Origin: Homoserinimonas sp044769865
Lineage (GTDB): Bacteria > Actinomycetota > Actinomycetes > Actinomycetales > Microbacteriaceae
Length of the DNA: 64,000 nt
Direction of reading: 5' to 3'
NCBI RefSeq assembly: GCF_044769865.1
Contig: NZ_JBIZWA010000001.1
Coordinates: 1,364,001-1,428,000 of the forward strand
Shown here: one piece after another, positions 34,830-41,977 of the stretch
How the letters are laid out: each line of letters opens with the position of its first letter
Position numbering within the stretch: the first letter of the stretch is position 1
Position numbers and translations under genes: made by a program
The notes under the pieces: model-generated
The model's input: the letters and a program-made list of their open reading frames with translations, nothing else
Databases searched by the model: none
What the model was told of the DNA's origin: nothing

Positions 34830-34916
34830 GAGCACAGCACAAGGCAAACCCGAAGTGATTCGGGGACGCAAAGCCAACGGGGCCCGTCGGGGGTCGGCCG
34901 GGTTGCATCACCGATT
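34830..34916 (+). ncRNA. Cyclic-di-GMP-I (GEMM-I) riboswitch
   Basis: The leader of flp matches the class-I c-di-GMP aptamer. GGCAAACC (34843-34850) and GGACGCAAAGCC (34864-34875) are the invariant joining segments. Between them CCCGAA pairs with TTCGGG across a GTGA loop, the GNRA tetraloop typical of this helix. A GC-rich second hairpin (34876-34900) leads to GGGTTGCATCACCGA, the 3' side of the closing helix. The ribosome binding site GGAG of flp (34917-34920) directly follows, so ligand binding could change translation initiation of flp as well as transcription. By family, it senses c-di-GMP; whether it is an on- or off-switch cannot be read from the sequence alone. Confidence 0.9.
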
Positions 34917-34926
34917 GGAGTCTCAC

Positions 34927-35136
34927 ATGACCAAGTTCCTCCTCACCCTGCAGAGCTTCGTGGATGACCGCCTCGGGCGCGACGAGCGCGGCGCGAGCGC
35001 CGTCGAGTACGCGATCCTGATCGGCGTCATCGTCGTCGTCGTTGCCGCGGCGCTCTGGGCCTTCGGCGACCAGCTGTCCACCTTCTTCACGGGGATCCTC
35101 CCCGGCAGCGTGGGAAGCACCAAGCCCACCCCCTAG
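34927..35136 (+). CDS. flp: Flp/Fap-type pilin
   Basis: A 69-residue type IVb prepilin. ERGASAVEYAILIGVIVVVVAAALWAFG contains the Flp motif: cleavage after GA before S-A-V-E-Y, with the glutamate and tyrosine at the mature positions typical of Flp pilins, followed by a single hydrophobic helix. It is the major subunit of the Tad adhesion pilus. The ATG at 34927 has GGAG at six bases distance at the edge of the c-di-GMP riboswitch. A hairpin after the gene may limit read-through into tadE, which would favour excess pilin. Confidence 0.93.
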   Translation: MTKFLLTLQSFVDDRLGRDERGASAVEYAILIGVIVVVVAAALWAFGDQLSTFFTGILPGSVGSTKPTP

Positions 35137-35150
35137 TCACGGTCATGCGA

Positions 35151-35176
35151 CGACCCGGCCGGCGTCGGCCGGGTCG
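35151..35176 (+). terminator. Intercistronic hairpin (partial terminator/attenuator)
   Basis: Perfect ten-base stem CGACCCGGCC / GGCCGGGTCG with a six-base loop, followed by TTCGCGTATT. The weak T-run suggests partial termination or a processing/stabilising hairpin between flp and tadE. Confidence 0.55.
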
Positions 35177-35201
35177 TTCGCGTATTCCCCGGGAGGGATG
35201 C

Positions 35202-35588
35202 ATGCGACGGATGCGAGGCGATGAGCGCGGCGCGGTCGCGGTCGAGTTCGCGCTCGTGGTGCCCGTGCTCCTGATGGTGATCTTCGCGATCGTCGAGTTC
35301 GGGCTCATCTACAACGCGCAGATCCAGGTGACGGCGTCCGCGCGCGAGGGCGCCCGGGCGGCGGCCCTTGGTGCGCCGCTTGCCCAGGTGAAGTCGACGG
35401 CGGTCGCCGCGGCGCCGTCGCTCTCGCCCACGCTCACTGCGGCGAACGTCGCGGTCTCGCCCTCGACCTGCGCGCCCGGCAGCAACGTGACGGTCACGAT
35501 CGTGAACTACCGGCTGAACTCGATCAGCGGGATGTTCACGGGGGGTATCGAGCTCAGCGGCAAGGCCGTCATGAGGTGCGGGGCGTGA
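35202..35588 (+). CDS. tadE: TadE-like minor pilin/pilus assembly protein
   Basis: A 128-residue pseudopilin: GDERGAVAVEFALVVPVLLMVIFAIVEFG is the TadE motif with cleavable leader, glutamate at +5 and one long hydrophobic helix; the rest is a small outer domain with a cysteine pair (about residues 89 and 126). GGGAGGGA precedes the ATG at 35202. It helps assemble Flp pili and is membrane-anchored. Confidence 0.88.
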   Translation: MRRMRGDERGAVAVEFALVVPVLLMVIFAIVEFGLIYNAQIQVTASAREGARAAALGAPLAQVKSTAVAAAPSLSPTLTAANVAVSPSTCAPGSNVTVTIVNYRLNSISGMFTGGIELSGKAVMRCGA

Positions 35589-36493
35589 GCCGCCGCGAGC
35601 GGTCCCTGGCGGCATGGGCGCGCCGTCGGCTGAGGGTGCTGCTCAACCTCCGGAGCGACGAGCAGGGTGCGACGGCCGTCATGGTGGCGATCCTCAGCGT
35701 GCTCATGCTGGGTATGCTCGGGTTCGTCGTCGACTACGGCGTCGTGGAGGCCAAGCGCAGCCAGTTGCAGGTCGCAGCGGATGCCGCGGCGCTCGCGATC
35801 GCGAACGACTGCAGTTCCGGCAACACGGCCCAGTGCCGAGCGAACGGCACGGGCCTCGCGCTGGCCACCCAGAACGAGGCAAGCGCAGCATCCGCGACGC
35901 TCGACACGACGTCGAGGCGTGTCACGGTGACCGCCGAGGGCTCCGTCAGCTTCTCGCTCATGCACACTCTGGGGATCATCGATGCCGACCTCGAGGCTGA
36001 GGCGACGGCAAGCTGGACCCCCTCGGTCACGAGTGCGGGAACCGTCTCTCGCGCCAACGTCTACCCGATCGCGCTCGAGGGCTGCCAGAAGCGCACCGAG
36101 CTGACGGTGCAACCGATCACCTACGGGCTCTCGAGTTCCTCCGTCTGCTACGGGAACGTCATCGCGTGGCCCAGGGAGGCCGTCTACATCGGCGGCCTGT
36201 TCAGTTGCGGCAAGGAGCGGATCACGATGGGCGAGCGCGTGCGCGCCGACATCCGCCTCTTCTCCTCGTGCAGCGTGCCCTCCTCGCCCGTCATCGTCGC
36301 CCTCTGGGACGACCCGAGTGGCATCCTGATCTTCAACAGCTACCGGGTCAGCGAGTTCGCCATCTTCGAGGTGACCCAGGTCAACAGCTCCCGCATCGTC
36401 GGCAGGTTCCTGCCGTGGAACCCCAACCACCCCGATATCGTCACATCTACCGGCGGCACGACAGTGCCCGGCTCCGCAAGACTGATTGGTTGA
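35585..36493 (+). CDS. TadG-like pilus assembly protein
   Basis: A 302-residue protein with the Tad N-terminal domain (DEQGATAVMVAILSVLMLGMLGFVVDYG, then RSQLQVAADAAALAIA), one membrane helix and an outer domain with several cysteines (SSVCYGN, FSCGKE, SSCSVP) that may form disulfides. No von Willebrand domain is seen, so it is a short TadG-like form. The GTG at 35585 overlaps the tadE stop (GTGA) and has GAGG upstream. Confidence 0.78.
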   Translation: MSRRERSLAAWARRRLRVLLNLRSDEQGATAVMVAILSVLMLGMLGFVVDYGVVEAKRSQLQVAADAAALAIANDCSSGNTAQCRANGTGLALATQNEASAASATLDTTSRRVTVTAEGSVSFSLMHTLGIIDADLEAEATASWTPSVTSAGTVSRANVYPIALEGCQKRTELTVQPITYGLSSSSVCYGNVIAWPREAVYIGGLFSCGKERITMGERVRADIRLFSSCSVPSSPVIVALWDDPSGILIFNSYRVSEFAIFEVTQVNSSRIVGRFLPWNPNHPDIVTSTGGTTVPGSARLIG

Positions 36494-36502
36494 CCACAGC
36501 AC

Positions 36503-37195
36503 ATGTTCAAGAACCGTGTCATCGCCGTCGTCGTCGCGGCGCTCCTCGCCGTCGCGGGGGCGATCCTCGTCTTCATCTACGCCTCGAATGCGGAACAGCG
36601 CGCCCTCGAAGGGGTCGAGCTGCGCCCGGTCCTGGTGGTGACGGAGTTCGTGCCAGCAGGCACGGTCGCTGCCGACCTGGGCACGAGCGTCGCGGTGCAG
36701 GAACTCCCGGCCCTGTCAGTCGCTGAGGGCACCGTGTCGTCGGTGGAGCAGCTCGGCGACCGCGTCGCATCCGCAGACCTGCTGCCGGGGGAGCAGGTCT
36801 TCGACGCGCGCTTCGTCGCGGCGGACGACAGCGACGCATCCGTGCCGGAGGGCACGCAGCAGCTGAGCTTCTCGCTGCCGACCCAGCGCGCGGTGGGCGG
36901 CACGGTGCAGTCGGGCGACCTCGTGGGCGTGTTCGTCTCGATCGCCACGGCGGAGGGACTGCCCTCGACGCAACTGCTGCTCGACGGTGTGCAGGTGCTG
37001 CGGGTGCAGGGTGGCATGTCGGATGACGGTGCCGAGGTCACCGAGACCGTGACGGTGACGCTCGCCGTCACGGCGGAGCAGGCGCGCAGCATCGTCTACT
37101 CGCTCGAGTACGGCAGCGTCTGGCTCACGGAACAGCCCGAGGACCTCGACGACACGGTCTCGGGAGAGCTGACGCGCGAGGGGCTGGCACAGTGA
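36503..37195 (+). CDS. cpaB: CpaB/RcpC-like pilus assembly protein (SAF domain)
   Basis: A 230-residue protein: N-terminal membrane helix (VIAVVVAALLAVAGAILVFIY), a SAF domain (VLVVTEFVPAGTVAADL, DLLPGEQVFDARFV) and a C-terminal RcpC-like domain (LSFSLPTQRAVGGTVQSGDLV). In Gram-negative bacteria CpaB works with the secretin; here, with no outer membrane, it probably guides the pilus through the cell wall. It ends inside the next start codon. Confidence 0.85.
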   Translation: MFKNRVIAVVVAALLAVAGAILVFIYASNAEQRALEGVELRPVLVVTEFVPAGTVAADLGTSVAVQELPALSVAEGTVSSVEQLGDRVASADLLPGEQVFDARFVAADDSDASVPEGTQQLSFSLPTQRAVGGTVQSGDLVGVFVSIATAEGLPSTQLLLDGVQVLRVQGGMSDDGAEVTETVTVTLAVTAEQARSIVYSLEYGSVWLTEQPEDLDDTVSGELTREGLAQ

Positions 37196-38367
37196 AGCAC
37201 TACCTGGTCATCAGCGACGACACCGCGCTGCACGCCCGTGTCTCGGAGGCGCTCGGCGATGAGGCGACGGAGCTCGAGGCCTGGGCGCTCGCCGAGGCGG
37301 AGGCCGATGGGGGCGCGCGCATCACGGCGCCCATCCGGGGCAAGCACCCCGACACCGTCATCCTCGGCGCCGACGCCGTCGCGGGCTCCTTCGTGCTCGC
37401 GGACCGCATCGCGACGCACTGGCCGGGTGCCGCGCTCCTGCTCGTGAGTGGGGCGGATGCTGCGACCCTCCGTGCGGCGATGCGGGCGGGCATCCGCGAC
37501 ATCCTCGACCCGACCGAAGCGCCCGACGTGTGGGCCGAGACGATCGCGAGCGCTCGGGATTCTGCCCGCGAGCGGCTCAGCGCCGCCCTGCTCGAGGAGA
37601 GCTCGGCACACGCGGCGGAGGAGCCCGCATCGCAGCTCATCGTTGTCGTCTCGTCCAAGGGCGGCAGCGGCAAGACGACCATCGCGACGAACCTCGCGGT
37701 CGGCCTCGCGACGGCGGAACCCCGCTCAACCGTGATCGTCGACCTCGACATCGAGTTCGGCGACGTCGCGAACGCGCTGCGCCTCACCCCCGACCGCTGG
37801 CTGCAGGATGCCGTCTTCGGCCCCGCGCGCAACGACACGATGGTGCTCAAGACCTTCCTGGCCGAGCACGAGAGCGGGCTCTTCGCGGTCTGTGCGCCCG
37901 AGACCCCGGAGGGCGCGAGCGGCATCACGGCGGAACACATCTCTCACCTGCTCGGCCAGCTCGCGCACGAGTACCGCTACGTCGTCGTCGACACGGCCCC
38001 GGGGCTCAGCGAGCACACCCTGGCCGCGCTCGAGCAGGCCACCGACACCGTCTACGTCTGCGGACTCGACGTGCCGAGCATCCGGGGCCTGCGCAAGGAG
38101 TTCGACGTGCTGACGGAGCTCGGCCTGCGGGCGAAGCGTGAGCACCTTGTCATCAACAATGCCGACGCGCGCGCCGGACTGCTCGTGGCGGATGCCGAGA
38201 GCACGCTCGGCAGGTCGGCCGACGTCGTCATTCCCGCGCATCGTTCGGTGCGCCTCTCGACCAACGAGGGTGTGCCGCTTGTGGTTTCGGCCCGCCGGGG
38301 ACGGATCGTGAAGCCGCTGCGCCAGCTCGTCGAGCTCATCCGCACTCGGCGAGGAGCCTTGCAATGA
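37192..38367 (+). CDS. tadZ: TadZ/CpaE-like localisation ATPase
   Basis: A 391-residue protein with a receiver-like N-terminal domain that lacks the phosphorylation motif, and a C-terminal MinD/ParA-type ATPase (Walker A VVSSKGGSGKTTIATNLA about residue 150; IVDLDIEFGDV; VVVDTAPGLSEHTL). Known members place the Tad machine at a specific site in the cell. The GTG at 37192 overlaps the cpaB stop, and its stop overlaps tadA. Confidence 0.88.
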   Translation: MKHYLVISDDTALHARVSEALGDEATELEAWALAEAEADGGARITAPIRGKHPDTVILGADAVAGSFVLADRIATHWPGAALLLVSGADAATLRAAMRAGIRDILDPTEAPDVWAETIASARDSARERLSAALLEESSAHAAEEPASQLIVVVSSKGGSGKTTIATNLAVGLATAEPRSTVIVDLDIEFGDVANALRLTPDRWLQDAVFGPARNDTMVLKTFLAEHESGLFAVCAPETPEGASGITAEHISHLLGQLAHEYRYVVVDTAPGLSEHTLAALEQATDTVYVCGLDVPSIRGLRKEFDVLTELGLRAKREHLVINNADARAGLLVADAESTLGRSADVVIPAHRSVRLSTNEGVPLVVSARRGRIVKPLRQLVELIRTRRGALQ

Positions 38368-39743
38368 GCCTCGCCGATCGTCTCGCCGCCGCGCGCAGGG
38401 CTGAGCAGGCGCCTGCTCCCCAACCGACGGCCGAGCGGACAGGCGCGCTTCCGCCGCCACGGGAGGCCCTCGGCAAGCTCAAGGCGCGCGCGACGCAGGC
38501 GCTCTTCGCGAACCTCGGCTCCCGGCTGACCGACACGACCCTGACCCAGCAGCAGCTGCATGACCTCGTGCGGCGGGAGCTGGCCACGATCGTCGCGGCG
38601 GAGGAGCTGCCCCTCACGGCGGAGGAGCGCACGCGTCTCAGCCAGGAGGTCATCGACGATGTGTTGGGCTTCGGTCCGCTGCAGCGCTTCCTCGACGATG
38701 ACGACGTGACCGAGATCATGGTCAATGGGCCGAACCAGATCTACATCGAGCGTTCCGGTCACCTCGAACGGAGCCGCGTGCGCTTCGCGTCGGAGCAGCA
38801 CCTGCGCAACATCATCGAGCGCATCGTGCTCCGCGTCGGCCGCCGCATCGACGAATCGTCGCCCCTCGTCGATGCCCGTCTGGAAGACGGCTCCCGCGTG
38901 AACGCGATCATCCCGCCGCTCGCGGTCGACGGCTCGACCCTGACGATCCGCAAGTTCTCCCGAGACCCGTTCCAGACGCAGGACCTCGTGAACTTCGGCA
39001 CCCTCACCCCGGAGCTCGCCACGGTGCTCGACGCCTGCGTCAAGGCGCGCCTCAACATCCTCGTCTCGGGCGGCACGGGCACGGGAAAGACGACGCTCCT
39101 CAACGTGCTCTCCTCCTTCATCCCCGAAGACGAGCGCATCGTCACGATCGAGGATGCCGTCGAGTTGCAGCTGCAGCAGCCCCACGTCGTGCGGCTCGAG
39201 AGCCGCCCGGCCAACATCGAGGGCCGCGGCGAGATCAGCATCCGTGACCTGGTGCGCAACTCCCTCCGCATGCGTCCCGACCGCATCATCGTCGGCGAGG
39301 TGCGCGGCGGGGAGAGCCTCGACATGCTGCAGGCCATGAACACGGGCCACGACGGCAGCATCTCGACCCTCCACGCCAACTCGCCGCGGGACGCCCTCTC
39401 CCGCCTCGAGACGATGGTGCTCATGGGCGGCCTCGACCTGCCACTGCGCGCCATCCGCGACCAGATCGCCTCCTCGATCGACGTCATCGTGCAGATCTCG
39501 CGCCTGCGCGACGGAACCCGCCGCGTCACGAACGTCACGGAGGTCGTCGGTATGGAGGGCGACCGCATCCTCCTGCAGGATGCCTTCGAGTTCGACCATG
39601 CGGCGGGCGTCGACTCCGAAGGACGCTTCCGCGGCACCGTGCGCCCCACCGGCCTGCGCCCCGCATTCGCCGACCGCTTCCAGGAACTCGGCATCGCCGT
39701 GCCAGCGGACGCGTTCGTTCCGTCCCCCCGGGCGGGTCGCTGA
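38364..39743 (+). CDS. tadA: Tad pilus assembly/retraction ATPase
   Basis: A 459-residue type II/IV secretion ATPase (CpaF family). Walker A SGGTGTGKTTLLNVLS (about residue 234), Asp box and Walker B MRPDRIIVGEVRGGESLDML, and His box GHDGSISTLHANSPRDAL are all intact. The N-terminal domain includes DVTEIMVNGPNQIYIER. It powers both extension and possibly retraction of the Flp pilus at the cytoplasmic membrane. Starts overlap at both ends. Confidence 0.95.
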   Translation: MSLADRLAAARRAEQAPAPQPTAERTGALPPPREALGKLKARATQALFANLGSRLTDTTLTQQQLHDLVRRELATIVAAEELPLTAEERTRLSQEVIDDVLGFGPLQRFLDDDDVTEIMVNGPNQIYIERSGHLERSRVRFASEQHLRNIIERIVLRVGRRIDESSPLVDARLEDGSRVNAIIPPLAVDGSTLTIRKFSRDPFQTQDLVNFGTLTPELATVLDACVKARLNILVSGGTGTGKTTLLNVLSSFIPEDERIVTIEDAVELQLQQPHVVRLESRPANIEGRGEISIRDLVRNSLRMRPDRIIVGEVRGGESLDMLQAMNTGHDGSISTLHANSPRDALSRLETMVLMGGLDLPLRAIRDQIASSIDVIVQISRLRDGTRRVTNVTEVVGMEGDRILLQDAFEFDHAAGVDSEGRFRGTVRPTGLRPAFADRFQELGIAVPADAFVPSPRAGR

Positions 39744-40660
39744 TGGAGCTCGTGCTCGGGGCCCTGCTCCTTGGCATCGCCCTCGTGATACTCGTCGTCA
39801 GCGTCATCCTCCCGCCGCGCATCCACCGCTCGCCCGCGACGGATGATCCGGATGCCGCAGCCGAACCCGGCATCATCGCCTCGATCGAGCGGGCCACCGG
39901 AGCCATGCTCCCGAGCCGCTACCGTCGCTCCCTCACGGCTGACATCGAGCTCGCGGGCGGAGGCGTGAGTGCCGGCAGTGTCACCGCGCGCACCATCGCC
40001 GCGAGCATCCTCATCGGCGTCATCGTCGGGGCGCTCACCGTGCCGCTGCTCGGCGTGCTCGTGGCGGTGCTGGCCCCCCTCGGCACGCCGATTGCGCTGC
40101 GCATGAAGGCCGACAGCATCCGTCGCCGATTTGAAGACCAGCTCACCGACACGCTTCAGCTGCTCGCGAGCTCACTCCGCGCGGGCAACAGCCTGCTCAA
40201 GGCGCTCGACACGGTCGCAGAGGAGGCCGCCCAACCGACCGCCAAGGAGTTCGTGCGCGCCGTCAATGAGGTGCGTGTCGGCAGCGACCTCGGCGATGCC
40301 CTCGACAACATCGCCCAGCGGATGCACAGCACCGATTTCGAGTGGGTCAGCCAGGCGGTCGACATCCACCGTGAGGTCGGTGGCAACCTCGCCGAGGTGC
40401 TCGACCAGGTGTCCGAGACGCTGCGCGACCGCAACCAGATGCGGCGCCAGATCCAGTCCCTGAGCGCCGACGGGCGACTCTCGGCGTGGGTGCTCATGGC
40501 GCTGCCCCTCGTCGTGCCACTGCTTCTCACGCTCATCAACCCCGGCTTCCTCGCCCCCATGATCTCCTCGCCCATCGGGTGGGTGCTGCTCGGCGTCTCG
40601 GCCGTGCTCCTCCTGATCGGCGGCCTCTGGATCCGACGACTGGTGGCGATGCCGCTGTGA
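39743..40660 (+). CDS. tadB: Tad inner-membrane platform protein TadB
   Basis: A 305-residue type II secretion F-domain protein with N-terminal helices, a cytoplasmic F domain (FEDQLTDTLQLLASSLRAGNSLLKALDTVA) and two C-terminal helices. It overlaps tadA by one base (TGATG). It forms, with TadC, the platform on which TadA acts. Confidence 0.9.
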   Translation: MELVLGALLLGIALVILVVSVILPPRIHRSPATDDPDAAAEPGIIASIERATGAMLPSRYRRSLTADIELAGGGVSAGSVTARTIAASILIGVIVGALTVPLLGVLVAVLAPLGTPIALRMKADSIRRRFEDQLTDTLQLLASSLRAGNSLLKALDTVAEEAAQPTAKEFVRAVNEVRVGSDLGDALDNIAQRMHSTDFEWVSQAVDIHREVGGNLAEVLDQVSETLRDRNQMRRQIQSLSADGRLSAWVLMALPLVVPLLLTLINPGFLAPMISSPIGWVLLGVSAVLLLIGGLWIRRLVAMPL

Positions 40661-40682
40661 TGCCACACGGGGGAGGTCGCTC

Positions 40683-41552
40683 ATGCTGATGCTCGGCATG
40701 GCCGTGCTCGCACTCGGCGTGCTCACGCTCGGGTGGCTGCTGCTGGTCCCCGACGCGCACGCGCACGCCCGCGGCAACCTCGCCCGCGGAGCGGCGGATG
40801 CGGCGGCAGGCTCCGCCACGACGAAGTCGAGCCAGGGTGCCTCCCGGGGTGGTGTGCGCCGGCTCATGCCCGAGGCATCCGTCGACCGCATCACTCGGCT
40901 CGTCGACGCGGCGGGGCGCGCTGCCGATCAGGTCGACCGGATGCTCCTGCGCAAGATCGTGCTCGCCGTCGCCGGCCTCGTGCTCGGCCTGCTGATCGGC
41001 TTCGGCACGGCATCGCCGATCGGCTGGCTGCTCGCGATTGCGCTCGTCGTGCTGGGCTGGTTCGGCCCGGAGGTCTATCTCAACGGGCGGGCGGGCGACC
41101 GGCGCAAGGCGATCGACGCCGCGCTCGCCGACACGCTCGATCAACTCACCATCGCGGTGGAGGCGGGGCTCGGCTTCGAGGCGGCGCTCGCGCGCATCGT
41201 GCACAATGGGCGCGGTCCTCTCGCCGAGGAGCTCGGTCGTGCGCTCCAGGCCATGCAACTGGGTGTCACGCGCCGGGAGGCATACCGTGCACTCGCCGAC
41301 CGGGTGCGGCTGCCCGACCTCGACCGTTTCGTGCGCGCCGTCATCCAGGCCGACGCCTATGGGGTGCCGATCTCCACCGTGTTGCGCATACAGTCGGATG
41401 AAGTGCGGATGCGGCGACGGCAGCGGCTGGAGGAGCAGGCGATGAAGATTCCGGTCAAGATCACCTTCCCGCTCATGCTGTGCCTCATACCGGTGCTCTT
41501 CATCATGGTGCTGGGCCCCGTGATCATCAACGCGGTGGGGGCCTTCCAGTGA
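40683..41552 (+). CDS. tadC: Tad inner-membrane platform protein TadC
   Basis: A 289-residue F-domain protein with the cytoplasmic stretch ALADTLDQLTIAVEAGLGFEAALARI and terminal membrane helix (LMLCLIPVLFIMVLGPVII). GGGAGG lies upstream of the ATG at 40683, the one place in this operon with a 22-base gap. Its stop overlaps the GTG of the NUDIX gene. Confidence 0.9.
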   Translation: MLMLGMAVLALGVLTLGWLLLVPDAHAHARGNLARGAADAAAGSATTKSSQGASRGGVRRLMPEASVDRITRLVDAAGRAADQVDRMLLRKIVLAVAGLVLGLLIGFGTASPIGWLLAIALVVLGWFGPEVYLNGRAGDRRKAIDAALADTLDQLTIAVEAGLGFEAALARIVHNGRGPLAEELGRALQAMQLGVTRREAYRALADRVRLPDLDRFVRAVIQADAYGVPISTVLRIQSDEVRMRRRQRLEEQAMKIPVKITFPLMLCLIPVLFIMVLGPVIINAVGAFQ

Positions 41553-41977
41553 CGGGCGGCGTGTTCACCCTCGCGGCGGCGCTCGTGCTCGACAGCCGGG
41601 GCAGGGCACTGCTCGTGCGCAAGGAGGGTACGCACGCCTTCATGCAGCCGGGAGGCAAGATCGAGCCGGGCGAGACCGCGCGCGACGCCATCGTGCGGGA
41701 GCTTGCCGAGGAACTGACCCTCGAGGTCGACCCCGGCTCGCTCACGCCCCTCGGCCGTTTCTCCTCCGCGGCGGCCAATGAGCCGGGCTGGATGGTCGAC
41801 TGCGAGGTCTTCACGCTCGTGACCGACGCCCCCGTCGCGGCGGCGGCCGAGATCGCCGAGGTGCGCTGGTTCGACCCCACCGACACGGGTGACGCCGAGA
41901 TCGCACCGCTCACCGTCGAGCACGTGTTTCCCGCGGTTCCGCTCGTGAATGTTGGGGGAGTCGGCATCGATGACTGA
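41549..41977 (+). CDS. NUDIX hydrolase
   Basis: A 142-residue NUDIX protein with an intact box from GGKIEPGETARDAIVRELAE to the following EL (about residues 38-59). Family members hydrolyse nucleoside diphosphates linked to another moiety; the substrate is unknown. The GTG at 41549 overlaps the tadC stop and its last eight bases overlap the start of the EAL gene, so it is coupled to both pilus and c-di-GMP genes. The position makes a nucleotide second-messenger-related role worth testing, but ordinary housecleaning is equally possible. Confidence 0.85.
   Translation: MTGGVFTLAAALVLDSRGRALLVRKEGTHAFMQPGGKIEPGETARDAIVRELAEELTLEVDPGSLTPLGRFSSAAANEPGWMVDCEVFTLVTDAPVAAAAEIAEVRWFDPTDTGDAEIAPLTVEHVFPAVPLVNVGGVGIDD

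Noticed and set aside
35202..41977. Prepilin peptidase (TadV/CpaA) gene in the Tad operon
   Set aside because: None of the genes in this string or nearby has the peptidase signature. It must lie elsewhere, as in some other actinobacteria.
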